Of a DNA stretch of 10,521 bases, positions 1 to 7,408 are shown piece after piece (position 1 is the stretch's first letter; each line of letters opens with the position of its first letter). The notes beneath the pieces were generated by a model. That model ran no database searches. It was given only the letters and a program-made list of their open reading frames with translations, and was not told the DNA's origin. The DNA is from Euryarchaeota archaeon UBA229 (GTDB lineage: Archaea; Thermoplasmatota; Poseidoniia; Poseidoniales; Poseidoniaceae), in assembly GCA_002505355.1 (NCBI GenBank), contig DAUW01000099.1, positions 1 to 10,521 of the forward strand, written 5' to 3'. A program made the translations under genes and the position numbers.

Positions 1-125
1 GGGTCATTTTGGTCTTCGATAGCGGACCGCACATTGGTATCGAACTTCATTGCAATTTCACAGTAGCTCTGCCCGATGTTGCTAGTGCGGCAGAGATTCC
101 ACACTGCGGTCATAAATGAAATCAT
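1..125 (-). CDS. Possible 5' end of a truncated helix-turn-helix-like protein
   Basis: An open frame starts at ATG 125 (minus strand), four bases beyond the stop of the 856-aa gene, and stays open to the window edge (about 41 codons; a second in-frame ATG lies at 113). The translation contains GQSYCEIAMKFDTNVRSA. This has the look of the 'SYxEIAxxF...xxVxxxI' helix-turn-helix found in sigma-like, resolvase and transposase recognition domains. The close, same-strand spacing would suit a downstream operon partner. Only the N-terminus is visible and no clear ribosome binding site precedes it, so it could also be chance open sequence or a gene remnant. I do not recognise a family. Confidence 0.35.
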   Translation of the reverse strand, partial: MISFMTAVWNLCRTSNIGQSYCEIAMKFDTNVRSAIEDQND

Positions 126-129
126 CGTA

Positions 130-2700
130 TTATTCGATATTTTTATGATATGAAATACCGAATAAAAGGGATCCAATTGTGGTATCCCCCTCATCGATTA
201 CGCTGTGTGAAAGGTCTGGCCAATTTGACAACTCTGCAATCAAGTATTCTAGTTTGGGATGAGTCCTTGCGGTAACCCGATGGTTTTGGTCTTCCAATTT
301 CGCAGCTAAATCATATGTGTCCATAAGATAAGCTTTCCCGGGGCAGTCTGGCATGATTGGGATAAACAGTAAATCTGCTGATGATGGTACTCGTCTAATG
401 TACCGATTGCTAAAACCTGGTGGGCCACAAGCCTCACCATTTTGTCGGAATATCATGGCTGGCCAAGGTATTTTTTGTTGTTCAAGCCAACGTCGGCCGA
501 CAGAACTAGATAATTGTCCAACCAACCAATCAGGGGCATTGCTGTACCACCATTTATGCGGCAGAGTGGACATAAATCCTCTAGCCAATTCATTGGAGAT
601 TAACTCTTTAGACTGGAGGCAGTCTATATATCGCCCCCAATTATAAAGCACCGAATTCTTTGGATGAATTTTTGATGCTACTAGCATCTTATCAAATACC
701 TTGAAACGGTCTAATTCACCATCAGTAAATCGGGTGAATAGAGAGGTAAGTACCTCAGTGGCAAATAACGGGGCGTCTAACCACTCATCAACAGCTTCAT
801 TGACATAATCGACGAAATCGTCGCCTAACTGTTGACAAGCGAGTAAGATTGCCGTTGATAATGCGTTGACACCAACAGGGCTTTCGAGCGCTTTTTTTAA
901 CCCAATTAGTGAATGGTTATCGCGCATCAGAATTATCGATAGCTGCTGTATTGCAGCCATTTTCCACTGTTGGCTGGCTGAGTCAAGACCCGAAATAAGT
1001 AGGTTTGGAGGTGTGTCTTGACAATCCAGTAAGTCAACCCATTCGCCATGAATACGACTCGAAACTCTAACCCAACGACTTGGTCTGTTACCCGTTGGGG
1101 TTGCAATCCATGCAGCCAACGGGTTACTCAATTCTATTTCATTAGACCAACTCTCATCACCCTCCGGATACTTGCTTAGCGCCTGCCAAATCTCGTTTGT
1201 GAAACTAACATCACTCGACGAGCCACTCATTTTAGAAAGATCCCATGCTCCATAATCATACGATTCTAATAGTTCAACGGCACAGTCAGGGATTTTGTTG
1301 TGGGCGACACTGTTTTGTTGTCCTGCTGAACTGTTCAACTCGATATTGATGACGTGTTGATTGGGAAGGAACAATTCCGTCATCGCCAAACTAGGTAGCG
1401 ACTTAAGCATCGCTAGCGAGGAGTTAATTTCTTTCGCAGGTCCAGTCTTAGTAATCAATAACCGACATCTTGAATCTCTAATAAGATGGTCTAGAAAATC
1501 ATAATCAAAACTAATATCCCAATCCCACTCCACAATATAATCTATGGAATAATTACTACGAATATGAGCTAAAATAGAAACTAATCCGTTAGTTGATATA
1601 TTAGACACCTCAATATTATTTGCTATATCATGAACCCACTGACAGTGACCAAAATCTCTCGACAACTCCCTCTGTAGCGAACTACTTAGTGACTTAATTG
1701 AACCTTCTATCAAAAATGACTTTATCTGTTCAAATTTCAGTTGTAGACTCTCTTCACTGATGCGCTTGTGTCGCCGCCTCAACCATTCTAAAACGGCGCC
1801 AATGGGTAAGTTAGGCACGTCTGGTTTGATAGGATTATTTCTCAAAACCATGGCTCCTTTTGAGAATCCATTGATTAACAGATTGATGTCTACCTCGGAG
1901 TGCAAATGAGCATGTAATCTGTTGGTCCAGAATACCTCTATTCCGCTATCAGGGACGTTTCCAATACTAAATTCACCGGATGATATTTGCCGAGGTAATT
2001 GGCTTTGAGTAAATGAAGGCATTTTGAATTTGGTCCCAGGCGGTACGTTCCACTGTATTGCTGGAGTGAATAATCTGGCTCTGACTAAGGCGAATGAATC
2101 AGTAGTTTGTAGCCACGCATCGAGAGTGTTGAAACTAAGCTCTGCTGGTGGAGTAATTCGCTCTAAGTTATCAGCAGAATACCAGATAACCGACTCAGGA
2201 ACCACAGATGCCCATATCACCCCTTCTGTTCCACTGGAGGTTGATTGCTGCTCTAAATCGCGGTCAAATGGATCTAAGGGCAAAGGAATTAGGGAACTTG
2301 GTGGGGTTTTGTGGTAGCAAAGTAGCAACTCTTGCCCGTTTGCTTCCAGTAACATTCCATCAAATTCCTGATCAACACTACTAGCATATTTGCGATATAG
2401 GCTTAGTCTAGATTGTTCAAGGAGTTCTTTTCCTAATTCAGTAATACTGTGTATTGCACCCCTGATACCATGGGTATCGTCTCTGTGCACTAAGCCTCTT
2501 TTTCTTAGCTCACTCAAGGCATGGGAGGTATGGGGGGTTCTGATATTAATCGACTTGGAGATACCGGATACTGAAGCACTATTGTCATTTAGCCATGTCA
2601 GAATTTGCCTCTGATATCGGCTTCGTATCCCAGTGCTGGACAATAATGTCACCCCAAACAGACCTAATGTAAGCCGTTTTATAATTTTGCTTATTGGCAT
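130..2700 (-). CDS. Large protein with N-terminal winged helix-turn-helix, function unknown (856 aa)
   Basis: A single uninterrupted 856-codon frame. Residues about 23-95 look like a MarR/ArsR-type winged helix: a first helix (RSRYQRQILTWL), a helix-turn-helix (SVSGISKSINIRTPHTSHAL), then 'SELRKRGLVHRDD', a wing and 'ITELGKELLEQ'. The first 22 residues are basic then hydrophobic (LTLGLFGVTLL), but this stretch is too short for a membrane span and sits directly before the DNA-binding fold. The remaining roughly 750 residues show no motif I can name. The region around 395-440 alternates predicted strands and helices (EWDWDISFDYDFLDHL, then CRLLITKTG), suggesting an alpha/beta core, and the C-terminal third is helical and Trp-rich. 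No Walker, nuclease or protease signature is evident. It reads away from the small winged-helix gene at 2913 and shares its control region. It could be a ligand-sensing regulator or an effector whose transcription is tied to the neighbour; I do not know its function. Confidence 0.8.
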   Translation of the reverse strand: MPISKIIKRLTLGLFGVTLLSSTGIRSRYQRQILTWLNDNSASVSGISKSINIRTPHTSHALSELRKRGLVHRDDTHGIRGAIHSITELGKELLEQSRLSLYRKYASSVDQEFDGMLLEANGQELLLCYHKTPPSSLIPLPLDPFDRDLEQQSTSSGTEGVIWASVVPESVIWYSADNLERITPPAELSFNTLDAWLQTTDSFALVRARLFTPAIQWNVPPGTKFKMPSFTQSQLPRQISSGEFSIGNVPDSGIEVFWTNRLHAHLHSEVDINLLINGFSKGAMVLRNNPIKPDVPNLPIGAVLEWLRRRHKRISEESLQLKFEQIKSFLIEGSIKSLSSSLQRELSRDFGHCQWVHDIANNIEVSNISTNGLVSILAHIRSNYSIDYIVEWDWDISFDYDFLDHLIRDSRCRLLITKTGPAKEINSSLAMLKSLPSLAMTELFLPNQHVINIELNSSAGQQNSVAHNKIPDCAVELLESYDYGAWDLSKMSGSSSDVSFTNEIWQALSKYPEGDESWSNEIELSNPLAAWIATPTGNRPSRWVRVSSRIHGEWVDLLDCQDTPPNLLISGLDSASQQWKMAAIQQLSIILMRDNHSLIGLKKALESPVGVNALSTAILLACQQLGDDFVDYVNEAVDEWLDAPLFATEVLTSLFTRFTDGELDRFKVFDKMLVASKIHPKNSVLYNWGRYIDCLQSKELISNELARGFMSTLPHKWWYSNAPDWLVGQLSSSVGRRWLEQQKIPWPAMIFRQNGEACGPPGFSNRYIRRVPSSADLLFIPIMPDCPGKAYLMDTYDLAAKLEDQNHRVTARTHPKLEYLIAELSNWPDLSHSVIDEGDTTIGSLLFGISYHKNIE

Positions 2701-2706
2701 CTTTAA

Positions 2707-2809
2707 TAGTTACATTTAGTTACGCATTTCCACTGGAAAAGTAGGCGACAACTTACATAACAGGAAAAGTAGTTCACTTTTTACACTTAATTTCGTAACC
2801 AAATGTAAC
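2707..2809. promoter_or_regulatory. Divergent control region with four phased, inverted GTTAC half-sites
   Basis: The sequence GTTACATTTAGTTACG (2709-2724) is matched on the other strand by 2794-2809 (CGTAACCAAATGTAAC), 15 of 16 positions identical. Each arm is itself a pair of GTTAC units ten bases apart, about one helical turn: TAGTTAC at 2707 and 2717, GTAAC at 2795 and 2805. The left arm ends eight bases before the start of the 856-aa winged-helix gene, where a bound protein would block or help transcription. The arrangement suits a dimeric or oligomeric DNA-binding protein that loops the 69-bp spacer. Both flanking genes encode winged-helix proteins, so autoregulation is a reasonable inference. 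No protein can be assigned to the site from sequence alone. Confidence 0.5.
2732..2772. repeat. 13-bp direct repeat ACnGGAAAAGTAG, 28-bp period
   Basis: ACTGGAAAAGTAG (2732-2744) and ACAGGAAAAGTAG (2760-2772) differ at one base and start 28 bp apart. Both lie between the two inverted GTTAC arms. They could be tandem activator or repressor sites, or, given the purine-rich GGAAAA core, TFB-recognition-like elements. No further copies were noticed nearby. Confidence 0.5.
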
Positions 2810-2900
2810 AAAATCACGATTCTGGAGGAACTATTATATCAGCAACTGCTCTCCTGTAGTTTAGCGGCAATTATTCACTGGATGAGCGCTGCGTGACAAA

Positions 2901-2907
2901 GGAGTGA
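2901..2907 (+). promoter_or_regulatory. Shine-Dalgarno GGAGTGA deciding a TTG start
   Basis: GGAGTGA is a strong anti-16S match five bases before TTG 2913. The alternative GTG start at 2904 lies inside this element and would have no ribosome site of its own, so the TTG is preferred. A TATA-like ATTATATC at about 2831-2838 could drive the transcript. Confidence 0.5.
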
Positions 2908-2912
2908 TAATA

Positions 2913-3242
2913 TTGAAAACGACCAGAATCAGAGAGAAGATTAAGAAATTTTTAGGCGAGCGACCCCGTAACACTGCGGAGATTCTGGAGCATATTAATA
3001 GCACCATGCGCCACGGTACTACCAGCCAACAGTTGGGTAATGTTTTGTCAAAGGACAAAGACATCGTTAAGGTTGGATACATCAAGAGATCAGGCATATT
3101 GTCTGGCGGCTACGACATCTGTGAATGGGCGACAAGGACATGGGTATCCAGTAACTGCCCGGGCTGGGAAGAGGGCACACCGATAATCATCGATCAAGAT
3201 GGTAATGTCACGACCGGTACACCGGCAGACGACAAATTTTGA
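2913..3242 (+). CDS. Small winged-helix DNA-binding protein (109 aa)
   Basis: The basic first part (KTTRIREKIKKFLGERPRNT) leads into a helix-turn-helix: 'AEILEHINSTMRHGTTSQQL' followed by 'GNVLSKDKDIVKVGYI'. A predicted beta-wing comes next (KRSGILSGGYDICEW), and then an acidic tail of about 30 residues. The pattern 'HGTTxxQLGNVLSKDxxIVKVG' resembles short archaeal winged-helix proteins that I recall in several copies in marine archaeal genomes; that recollection is not a search. The TTG start at 2913 is chosen because GGAGTGA sits five bases upstream; GTG 2904 would add three residues. The gene is divergent from the 856-aa protein and ends two bases from the convergent Rieske gene. It probably acts as a transcription regulator, possibly on the GTTAC sites just upstream. 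Its target is not known. Confidence 0.75.
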   Translation: MKTTRIREKIKKFLGERPRNTAEILEHINSTMRHGTTSQQLGNVLSKDKDIVKVGYIKRSGILSGGYDICEWATRTWVSSNCPGWEEGTPIIIDQDGNVTTGTPADDKF

Positions 3243-3244
3243 TG

Positions 3245-4291
3245 TCAATCGGTCAACAATCGATGGAAATGGTGGACGCCCCGCTCCATTGTCGGCGAAT
3301 ACCGTCCCCTATTGTACAGTACGGACCTCATACCCTTTTGGCATGATTCCACAATCCACTGATCTTCATACTCTACCGTATCTAAATCTCCGCCTGCTCC
3401 TTTGCCAAACTTTTTCGAATCACTAACAAGTCCATGATAAATCACTTTTGTCGAATTGACTCCTTGGGGGATTACCACATTTATCGATAACCCCCACGGA
3501 TAGAAATTTAACATTAGGTTAGGAAAAATCCACCAATAATATGCAGCAATTGACTTGCCCGAATCCTGATGCCATTGAGGAATGTCGAAACACTCCTCAC
3601 CGTTGACAGCATATCCAACCTGCAGAACTGCACCGGCAAAGATTTCGGTTTCGTAGTTTTTGTAATCAATAACAGAATTCAAACCTTTGTGAACATATGG
3701 GATATGAAATCCTTCAAGATAATTATCGACATAAAGCATCCAATTAGCAGAAATTTCATGTTCTCTAGCCATTTTTTCTTGTCTATCAAGTTTTTCAAAA
3801 TCAACAAAGCTCATACGGTCCTCTATAGCTGAAAAATAATCTTCAAATGATGCTTCAAGATCTAAACTAGCAAAAATTAGCCCATGCCAATTAACCACAT
3901 TGGCATGTGGAAGATTATCCGATTCTGACGGGAAATTGTCAACCTGGTCGAACTTGGGCATTTGCTTCATTTTGCCACATAAAGAAAATGTCCTGCCATG
4001 ATAAGGGCAGGTGATTGTAGAGGTCTGCTGTTGCTCATCACATAGAATCATACCACGATGTGTGCAAACATTTGACACACAACGAATTATCCCATTTTCC
4101 TTGGTCATAAGCATGGGAATATCGCCGATTAAAACCGGCAATACAGTACCATTACTAATCGTCGATTCCATACCAATGAAGCTCCATTCAGTATGAAACT
4201 TGGTGATTAGTTGGCGATATATCTCTTCATCATGATAGAAATTCGACGGTAACGTTTGGGCCTTGGTGATATCTGGATGAATGACACCCAT
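3245..4291 (-). CDS. Rieske non-heme iron oxygenase, choline/carnitine monooxygenase-like (alpha subunit)
   Basis: The Rieske [2Fe-2S] site is CTH (76-78) and CPYH (95-98). The catalytic domain has the mononuclear iron motif DNYLEGFHIPYVHKG (189-203), giving H196 and H201 as ligands; D310 is the likely acidic ligand. The residue expected to link the Rieske and iron sites is E193 rather than the usual Asp of ring-hydroxylating dioxygenases; Glu there is known for carnitine monooxygenase CntA. The C-terminus (RGRYSPTMERGVHHFH) resembles the 'GRYAPxVExxxxHFHxLL' end of plant choline monooxygenase. At 348 aa it is near full family length. It should hydroxylate or demethylate a small substrate, perhaps a quaternary amine such as choline, carnitine or glycine betaine, using electrons from a separate reductase that is not in the window. 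It is last in the leftward block, 16 bp after the aldolase stop, with a weak GGGGTG ribosome site. Family call is firm; substrate is inferred. Confidence 0.9.
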   Translation of the reverse strand: MGVIHPDITKAQTLPSNFYHDEEIYRQLITKFHTEWSFIGMESTISNGTVLPVLIGDIPMLMTKENGIIRCVSNVCTHRGMILCDEQQQTSTITCPYHGRTFSLCGKMKQMPKFDQVDNFPSESDNLPHANVVNWHGLIFASLDLEASFEDYFSAIEDRMSFVDFEKLDRQEKMAREHEISANWMLYVDNYLEGFHIPYVHKGLNSVIDYKNYETEIFAGAVLQVGYAVNGEECFDIPQWHQDSGKSIAAYYWWIFPNLMLNFYPWGLSINVVIPQGVNSTKVIYHGLVSDSKKFGKGAGGDLDTVEYEDQWIVESCQKGMRSVLYNRGRYSPTMERGVHHFHRLLTD

Positions 4292-4307
4292 TATGACACC
4301 CCGGGAT

Positions 4308-5285
4308 TCAGGAATTGTAAATCTCTAGTGCCCGCTCTACCGACGCACCATCGCAGATTATTGCATGGCAAGCAGCCGTCATTTTTACCGCTCGTTCCGT
4401 GTCTTTTTGATGTATGTTACGGCCAGTCGCCGCCCCGCGGCAATTGCCGGTATTCATTTGCTCCCACAACCTTTGAAGGAACTCATCCGGCGGTAGAGTA
4501 CCACCTCCTGAACAGATAATTCCGGTCCTACCGGCGGCCTGGGAAGCGATTGCTAAGGATTCTGCTCTAGTCATCCCAGGGTATTCATTGGGATAATTGA
4601 CTTTGGCAAAATCTGCCCCGATACAGGCGGCAACACCTGCTGCGCCAGAGATAAGCTGTGGGTCCTTCTCATCGGGGACGGCTTTTCCTCTTGGATACAT
4701 CCAAACCACAGAGACCATACCTAACTCGTGCGCTTGACGGATAAACTGTGCTGCCTCGGATAGCATCTCATGTTCGAACTCACTGCCAATGTAAATTGTG
4801 TAACCAATCCCAACGACATTGATGCCATTGTGAACTAGTGACATAACGTCATCAATATCATACATAGACTGAGATATGGGATCTCTTTGTGAAGTTTTGA
4901 CTAAGTGTGACTTTGAATTCAATTTGACTAAGTATGGAATGTCCGGATAATCACGTGCGTAGTGAGATATTAAACCAAGTTGCCCAGCCAAAACGCCGAT
5001 TGTACCTTCCTCGTGACATCTTTGGCCGATTTCGAATAAGTGAGCTGGGTCATTCGAGGACAGGGGTATGTTGTTGCCGCCATCATAGAAGTCATCATTC
5101 AAGTGTTCGATCTTTTGATCGCAGGCAAATAAATTCATTTTACCTGTTCCTGCCGTTGCAGCATCCATATTTTGGATGAAGGTTTCAATCAGTTCATCGG
5201 GAACATCTGCTGGAACGTGATACTTGGCCAATTCAACCACTCCAGCTTTAGTTTCCTGTAAAATTAGCAATTCGCTTTTCGACAT
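4308..5285 (-). CDS. Class I fructose-1,6-bisphosphate aldolase, FbaB/DhnA (archaeal) type
   Basis: A TIM-barrel Schiff-base aldolase of 325 aa. Visible family marks are ACDQKIEHLNDDF (54-66, with Asp56), VVWMYPRGK (193-201, matching the W-x-Y-P-R-G of archaeal class I aldolases in which Tyr is the proton donor), GADFAKVNYP (223-232, with K228 the Schiff-base lysine), and phosphate-binding loops CSGGG (259-263) and GAATGRN (284-290). It is predicted to join dihydroxyacetone phosphate and glyceraldehyde-3-phosphate to fructose-1,6-bisphosphate, or the reverse. The 5' end overlaps the crotonase gene by 38 bp, implying translational coupling; a GTG at 5240, just after the crotonase stop, is an alternative start but would remove 15 residues. 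Related barrel aldolases act on other substrates (LsrF, ADH synthase), and the neighbouring oxygenase and crotonase leave room for a catabolic role. Confidence 0.85.
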   Translation of the reverse strand: MSKSELLILQETKAGVVELAKYHVPADVPDELIETFIQNMDAATAGTGKMNLFACDQKIEHLNDDFYDGGNNIPLSSNDPAHLFEIGQRCHEEGTIGVLAGQLGLISHYARDYPDIPYLVKLNSKSHLVKTSQRDPISQSMYDIDDVMSLVHNGINVVGIGYTIYIGSEFEHEMLSEAAQFIRQAHELGMVSVVWMYPRGKAVPDEKDPQLISGAAGVAACIGADFAKVNYPNEYPGMTRAESLAIASQAAGRTGIICSGGGTLPPDEFLQRLWEQMNTGNCRGAATGRNIHQKDTERAVKMTAACHAIICDGASVERALEIYNS

Positions 5286-6114
5286 ATGCTGCTATTCCTT
5301 CCTTAGCATCGCTACTGTTGAACAACGCTGCCTGAAGTTCTCGCTCTAGTGCTAAGTGATATTCGAATGGAATTTCAGGACCTGTCTGACATGAACGCTT
5401 GATATTTCCAACTGCTTTAACTGCCTTATTTGGTAGAGTAAACTGTGAACACCAATCCAAGATATCTCTACGGAAATCTTCTGGAGACCCTTCCCATATG
5501 TGGTTGATTAAGTTACATGCATGAGCGTCTTCAAAAGACATTAATTCTCCAGTAACCATCATTTCTAACGCCTTTGCTTTGCCGATTAGTCTGGTTAATC
5601 TTGCTGTACCTCCGGTTCCAGCAAGCACGCCGAGGTTAATTTCAGGAAGACCTACTTTGCCAGAATTTTTTCGAGCGATGCGTATATCAGCGGCCATGGC
5701 AATTTCAAGGCCACCACCCACGGCGTGACCGTTGATAGCACAAATAACTAATTTCGAGGTCTGCTCTAATCTCGACAGTGTTTCATTGGCATGCAAACAA
5801 AAATTGTACTTGAATCCTGGCGAAACGGAATTTAGCATCTGGATTGATGCTCCCGCTGAGAAAAATGAAGCGCCATTTCCAGTTAACACAATACACGAAA
5901 CATCATCATTAAATCTTGCTCGCACAATTGCCTCATCAATATCACGCATCATCTCGTGGGTGTAGGTATTTGGCGAACGGTCATTGGTTCCGTCAAGTGG
6001 TTTACCCGCTGAATCTGAGGTCAATTCAATCACTGCGATTCCGTTTTCAGTGACTCCATAATTAACCAATTTATTTGGCATAGGCTCTAGTTTCAATCCG
6101 TATAGGTCGCTCAT
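5248..6114 (-). CDS. Enoyl-CoA hydratase/isomerase family protein (crotonase)
   Basis: A crotonase fold of 288 aa. The oxyanion-hole segments are FFSAGASIQML (84-94) and GHAVGGGLEIAMAADIRIA (129-147). Both catalytic glutamates of hydratases are present: E137 in GGGLE and E158 in GLPEINLGVLAGTGGTARL (155-173). The C-terminal 'SSDAKEGIAAYVEKR' is the usual end of the family. With both Glu retained, a true trans-2-enoyl-CoA hydratase activity is plausible, but crotonases also include isomerases and ring-opening lyases. It is about 25 residues longer than typical. Met12 (ATG at 6081) is a possible alternative start, and neither start has a clear ribosome site. It lies 40 bp after the flavoprotein gene, and its end overlaps the aldolase start by 38 bp, so the genes probably share one transcript. 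Confidence 0.9.
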   Translation of the reverse strand: MSDLYGLKLEPMPNKLVNYGVTENGIAVIELTSDSAGKPLDGTNDRSPNTYTHEMMRDIDEAIVRARFNDDVSCIVLTGNGASFFSAGASIQMLNSVSPGFKYNFCLHANETLSRLEQTSKLVICAINGHAVGGGLEIAMAADIRIARKNSGKVGLPEINLGVLAGTGGTARLTRLIGKAKALEMMVTGELMSFEDAHACNLINHIWEGSPEDFRRDILDWCSQFTLPNKAVKAVGNIKRSCQTGPEIPFEYHLALERELQAALFNSSDAKEGIAAYVEKRIANFTGN

Positions 6115-6154
6115 GTGTCAACCGAAGCGGATTAGCATTATGAATAATCCGCAT

Positions 6155-7408
6155 TCAGTTTTTGGGGATGGAAATTCGGTCGGAATCTTCAGCAAACGAA
6201 GTTTTACCACCACCCTTTCTAATAATATTCCACTGTTCTTTTACCGCCATCGCTTCTTTAGATGGCTCCCATTCATCGCGCTTTAAGGCTTTTCTAAATG
6301 GCATCCTGCGGACTCCCCTACCCATCGATTTCGAATCTCTTTCCAACATAAATGGATTGACTAACCGATAAATTAGGTTCTTTAGCAGGGTCGGTCGGAA
6401 TAGCTTGCCAATCCATACTAAACCATCCCCACGTTTACGTTGATCTTTCATCCATTGGTTACACATGATCTTGAATGACCTATCGCCAACTCGATTCATC
6501 AACCACCGATTGGCAACGCTGGTTTTGACATAGGGGAGTAATTGTTTTCTAACCTCCGTTTCATAGTTTAGTTCGCCCAGTATATCCTTAGCAGCGAGGA
6601 CTCCTGACCATACCGCCATACGCATGCCGAACCCCCACATGAAATCCTGCAATCCGCCCGATTCTCCAACATAATATCGGCCATCTTGAAAATAATTCTT
6701 ATTGATAGTAAAGTCGCCTTTGCCGCCAACCCGCTTTATCGGCTGTCGATTTAACTCAGGGTAGTGTTTGTCATACCATGCAATTGTTTCGTTCAAAAAT
6801 CTATCACTTTTCTTTTGTTTACGCCACAGGCAAGTGCATATCAGACCAATCCCGTCGATGACAATCAGGTATGAGTAAGCCCCTGGTGCTAATTTATCGT
6901 TCAGTTGGAAAGCAATATGATTTGGGTGGGTGGTATGAAATATTTCACCGTAAGCAACTGCTGAGGTACCCTTAGGTCCACAAGCAATAATCTGGCAATC
7001 GCTTTCTTTAACCCTCGATTTGTAGTGAATATTTGCCCCTGCTGCCAACGCCTGGCGTTTAATCCCCTGATCTATTGTGTGACTCGATGTGCCACGTTCG
7101 ACTATTCGATAGGCAATTTTTGGACTGTGCGCTTGCGTTATTGTATCATCGGGATGAATCAAGTCAACCACTTTGAATTCGGTGGCCTTAAATTCGCTGG
7201 TATCAAAACCCCACTCTTCCATCTGCATGAAGAAATCTGTGTCCATACTCCAGTTTTCCAACGCTTGAAAATCACCGTCGAATCGAGCGCCAGATTCCTC
7301 TCTGATATCGTGAACATGTACTTCAATGCCTGCTTTAGCAAGGATTGTTGCTGCTGCTAACCCAGACAAACCAGCTCCCATGATATTCACCGGGCCTGCC
7401 TCCGCCAT
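6155..7408 (-). CDS. FAD-dependent oxidoreductase, geranylgeranyl-reductase/monooxygenase superfamily
   Basis: The N-terminus is a dinucleotide-binding fold: NIMGAGLSGLAAA (8-20, GxGxxG) with an acidic-ended second strand (HVHDIRE, 32-38), as for FAD. A second strand of the fold ends in CQIIACGPKG (138-147). The segment at 247-269 (YVGES, GGLQDFMWGFG, then AVWSG) takes the place of the 'GDAAG...GEGI...A..SG' FAD motif of geranylgeranyl reductases and para-hydroxybenzoate-hydroxylase-type enzymes, with Glu where Asp is usual. The last 120 residues are strongly basic (for example KDQRKRGDG, GRGVRRMPFRKALKRDEW), which might aid membrane or nucleic-acid contact. It could reduce isoprenoid double bonds or hydroxylate a substrate; no diagnostic residue decides. 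It is first in the leftward block, with its start 31-52 bp from moaE on the other strand. Confidence 0.75.
   Translation of the reverse strand: MAEAGPVNIMGAGLSGLAAATILAKAGIEVHVHDIREESGARFDGDFQALENWSMDTDFFMQMEEWGFDTSEFKATEFKVVDLIHPDDTITQAHSPKIAYRIVERGTSSHTIDQGIKRQALAAGANIHYKSRVKESDCQIIACGPKGTSAVAYGEIFHTTHPNHIAFQLNDKLAPGAYSYLIVIDGIGLICTCLWRKQKKSDRFLNETIAWYDKHYPELNRQPIKRVGGKGDFTINKNYFQDGRYYVGESGGLQDFMWGFGMRMAVWSGVLAAKDILGELNYETEVRKQLLPYVKTSVANRWLMNRVGDRSFKIMCNQWMKDQRKRGDGLVWIGKLFRPTLLKNLIYRLVNPFMLERDSKSMGRGVRRMPFRKALKRDEWEPSKEAMAVKEQWNIIRKGGGKTSFAEDSDRISIPKN

Noticed and set aside
1440..1640. AT-rich stretch within the 856-aa gene as a sign of insertion or transfer
   Set aside because: The reading frame runs through without interruption, there are no flanking repeats, and the shift in composition is modest by eye.
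2024..2317. 97-codon plus-strand frame inside the 856-aa gene
   Set aside because: It is antisense to a long continuous frame, with no ribosome site or family resemblance.
2840..2900. Possible tRNA or small RNA in the GC-richer stretch GTTTAGCGGC...GAGCGCTGCG
   Set aside because: I could not form an acceptor stem, anticodon arm or T-loop consensus; it is more likely the 5' untranslated region of the small winged-helix gene.
4276..4300. Direct repeat GGTGTCAT (minus strand) across the Rieske start codon
   Set aside because: Two eight-base copies that arise from the start region itself (ATGGGTGTCAT) next to GGGGTGTCAT. Too short and too isolated to support a regulatory claim.
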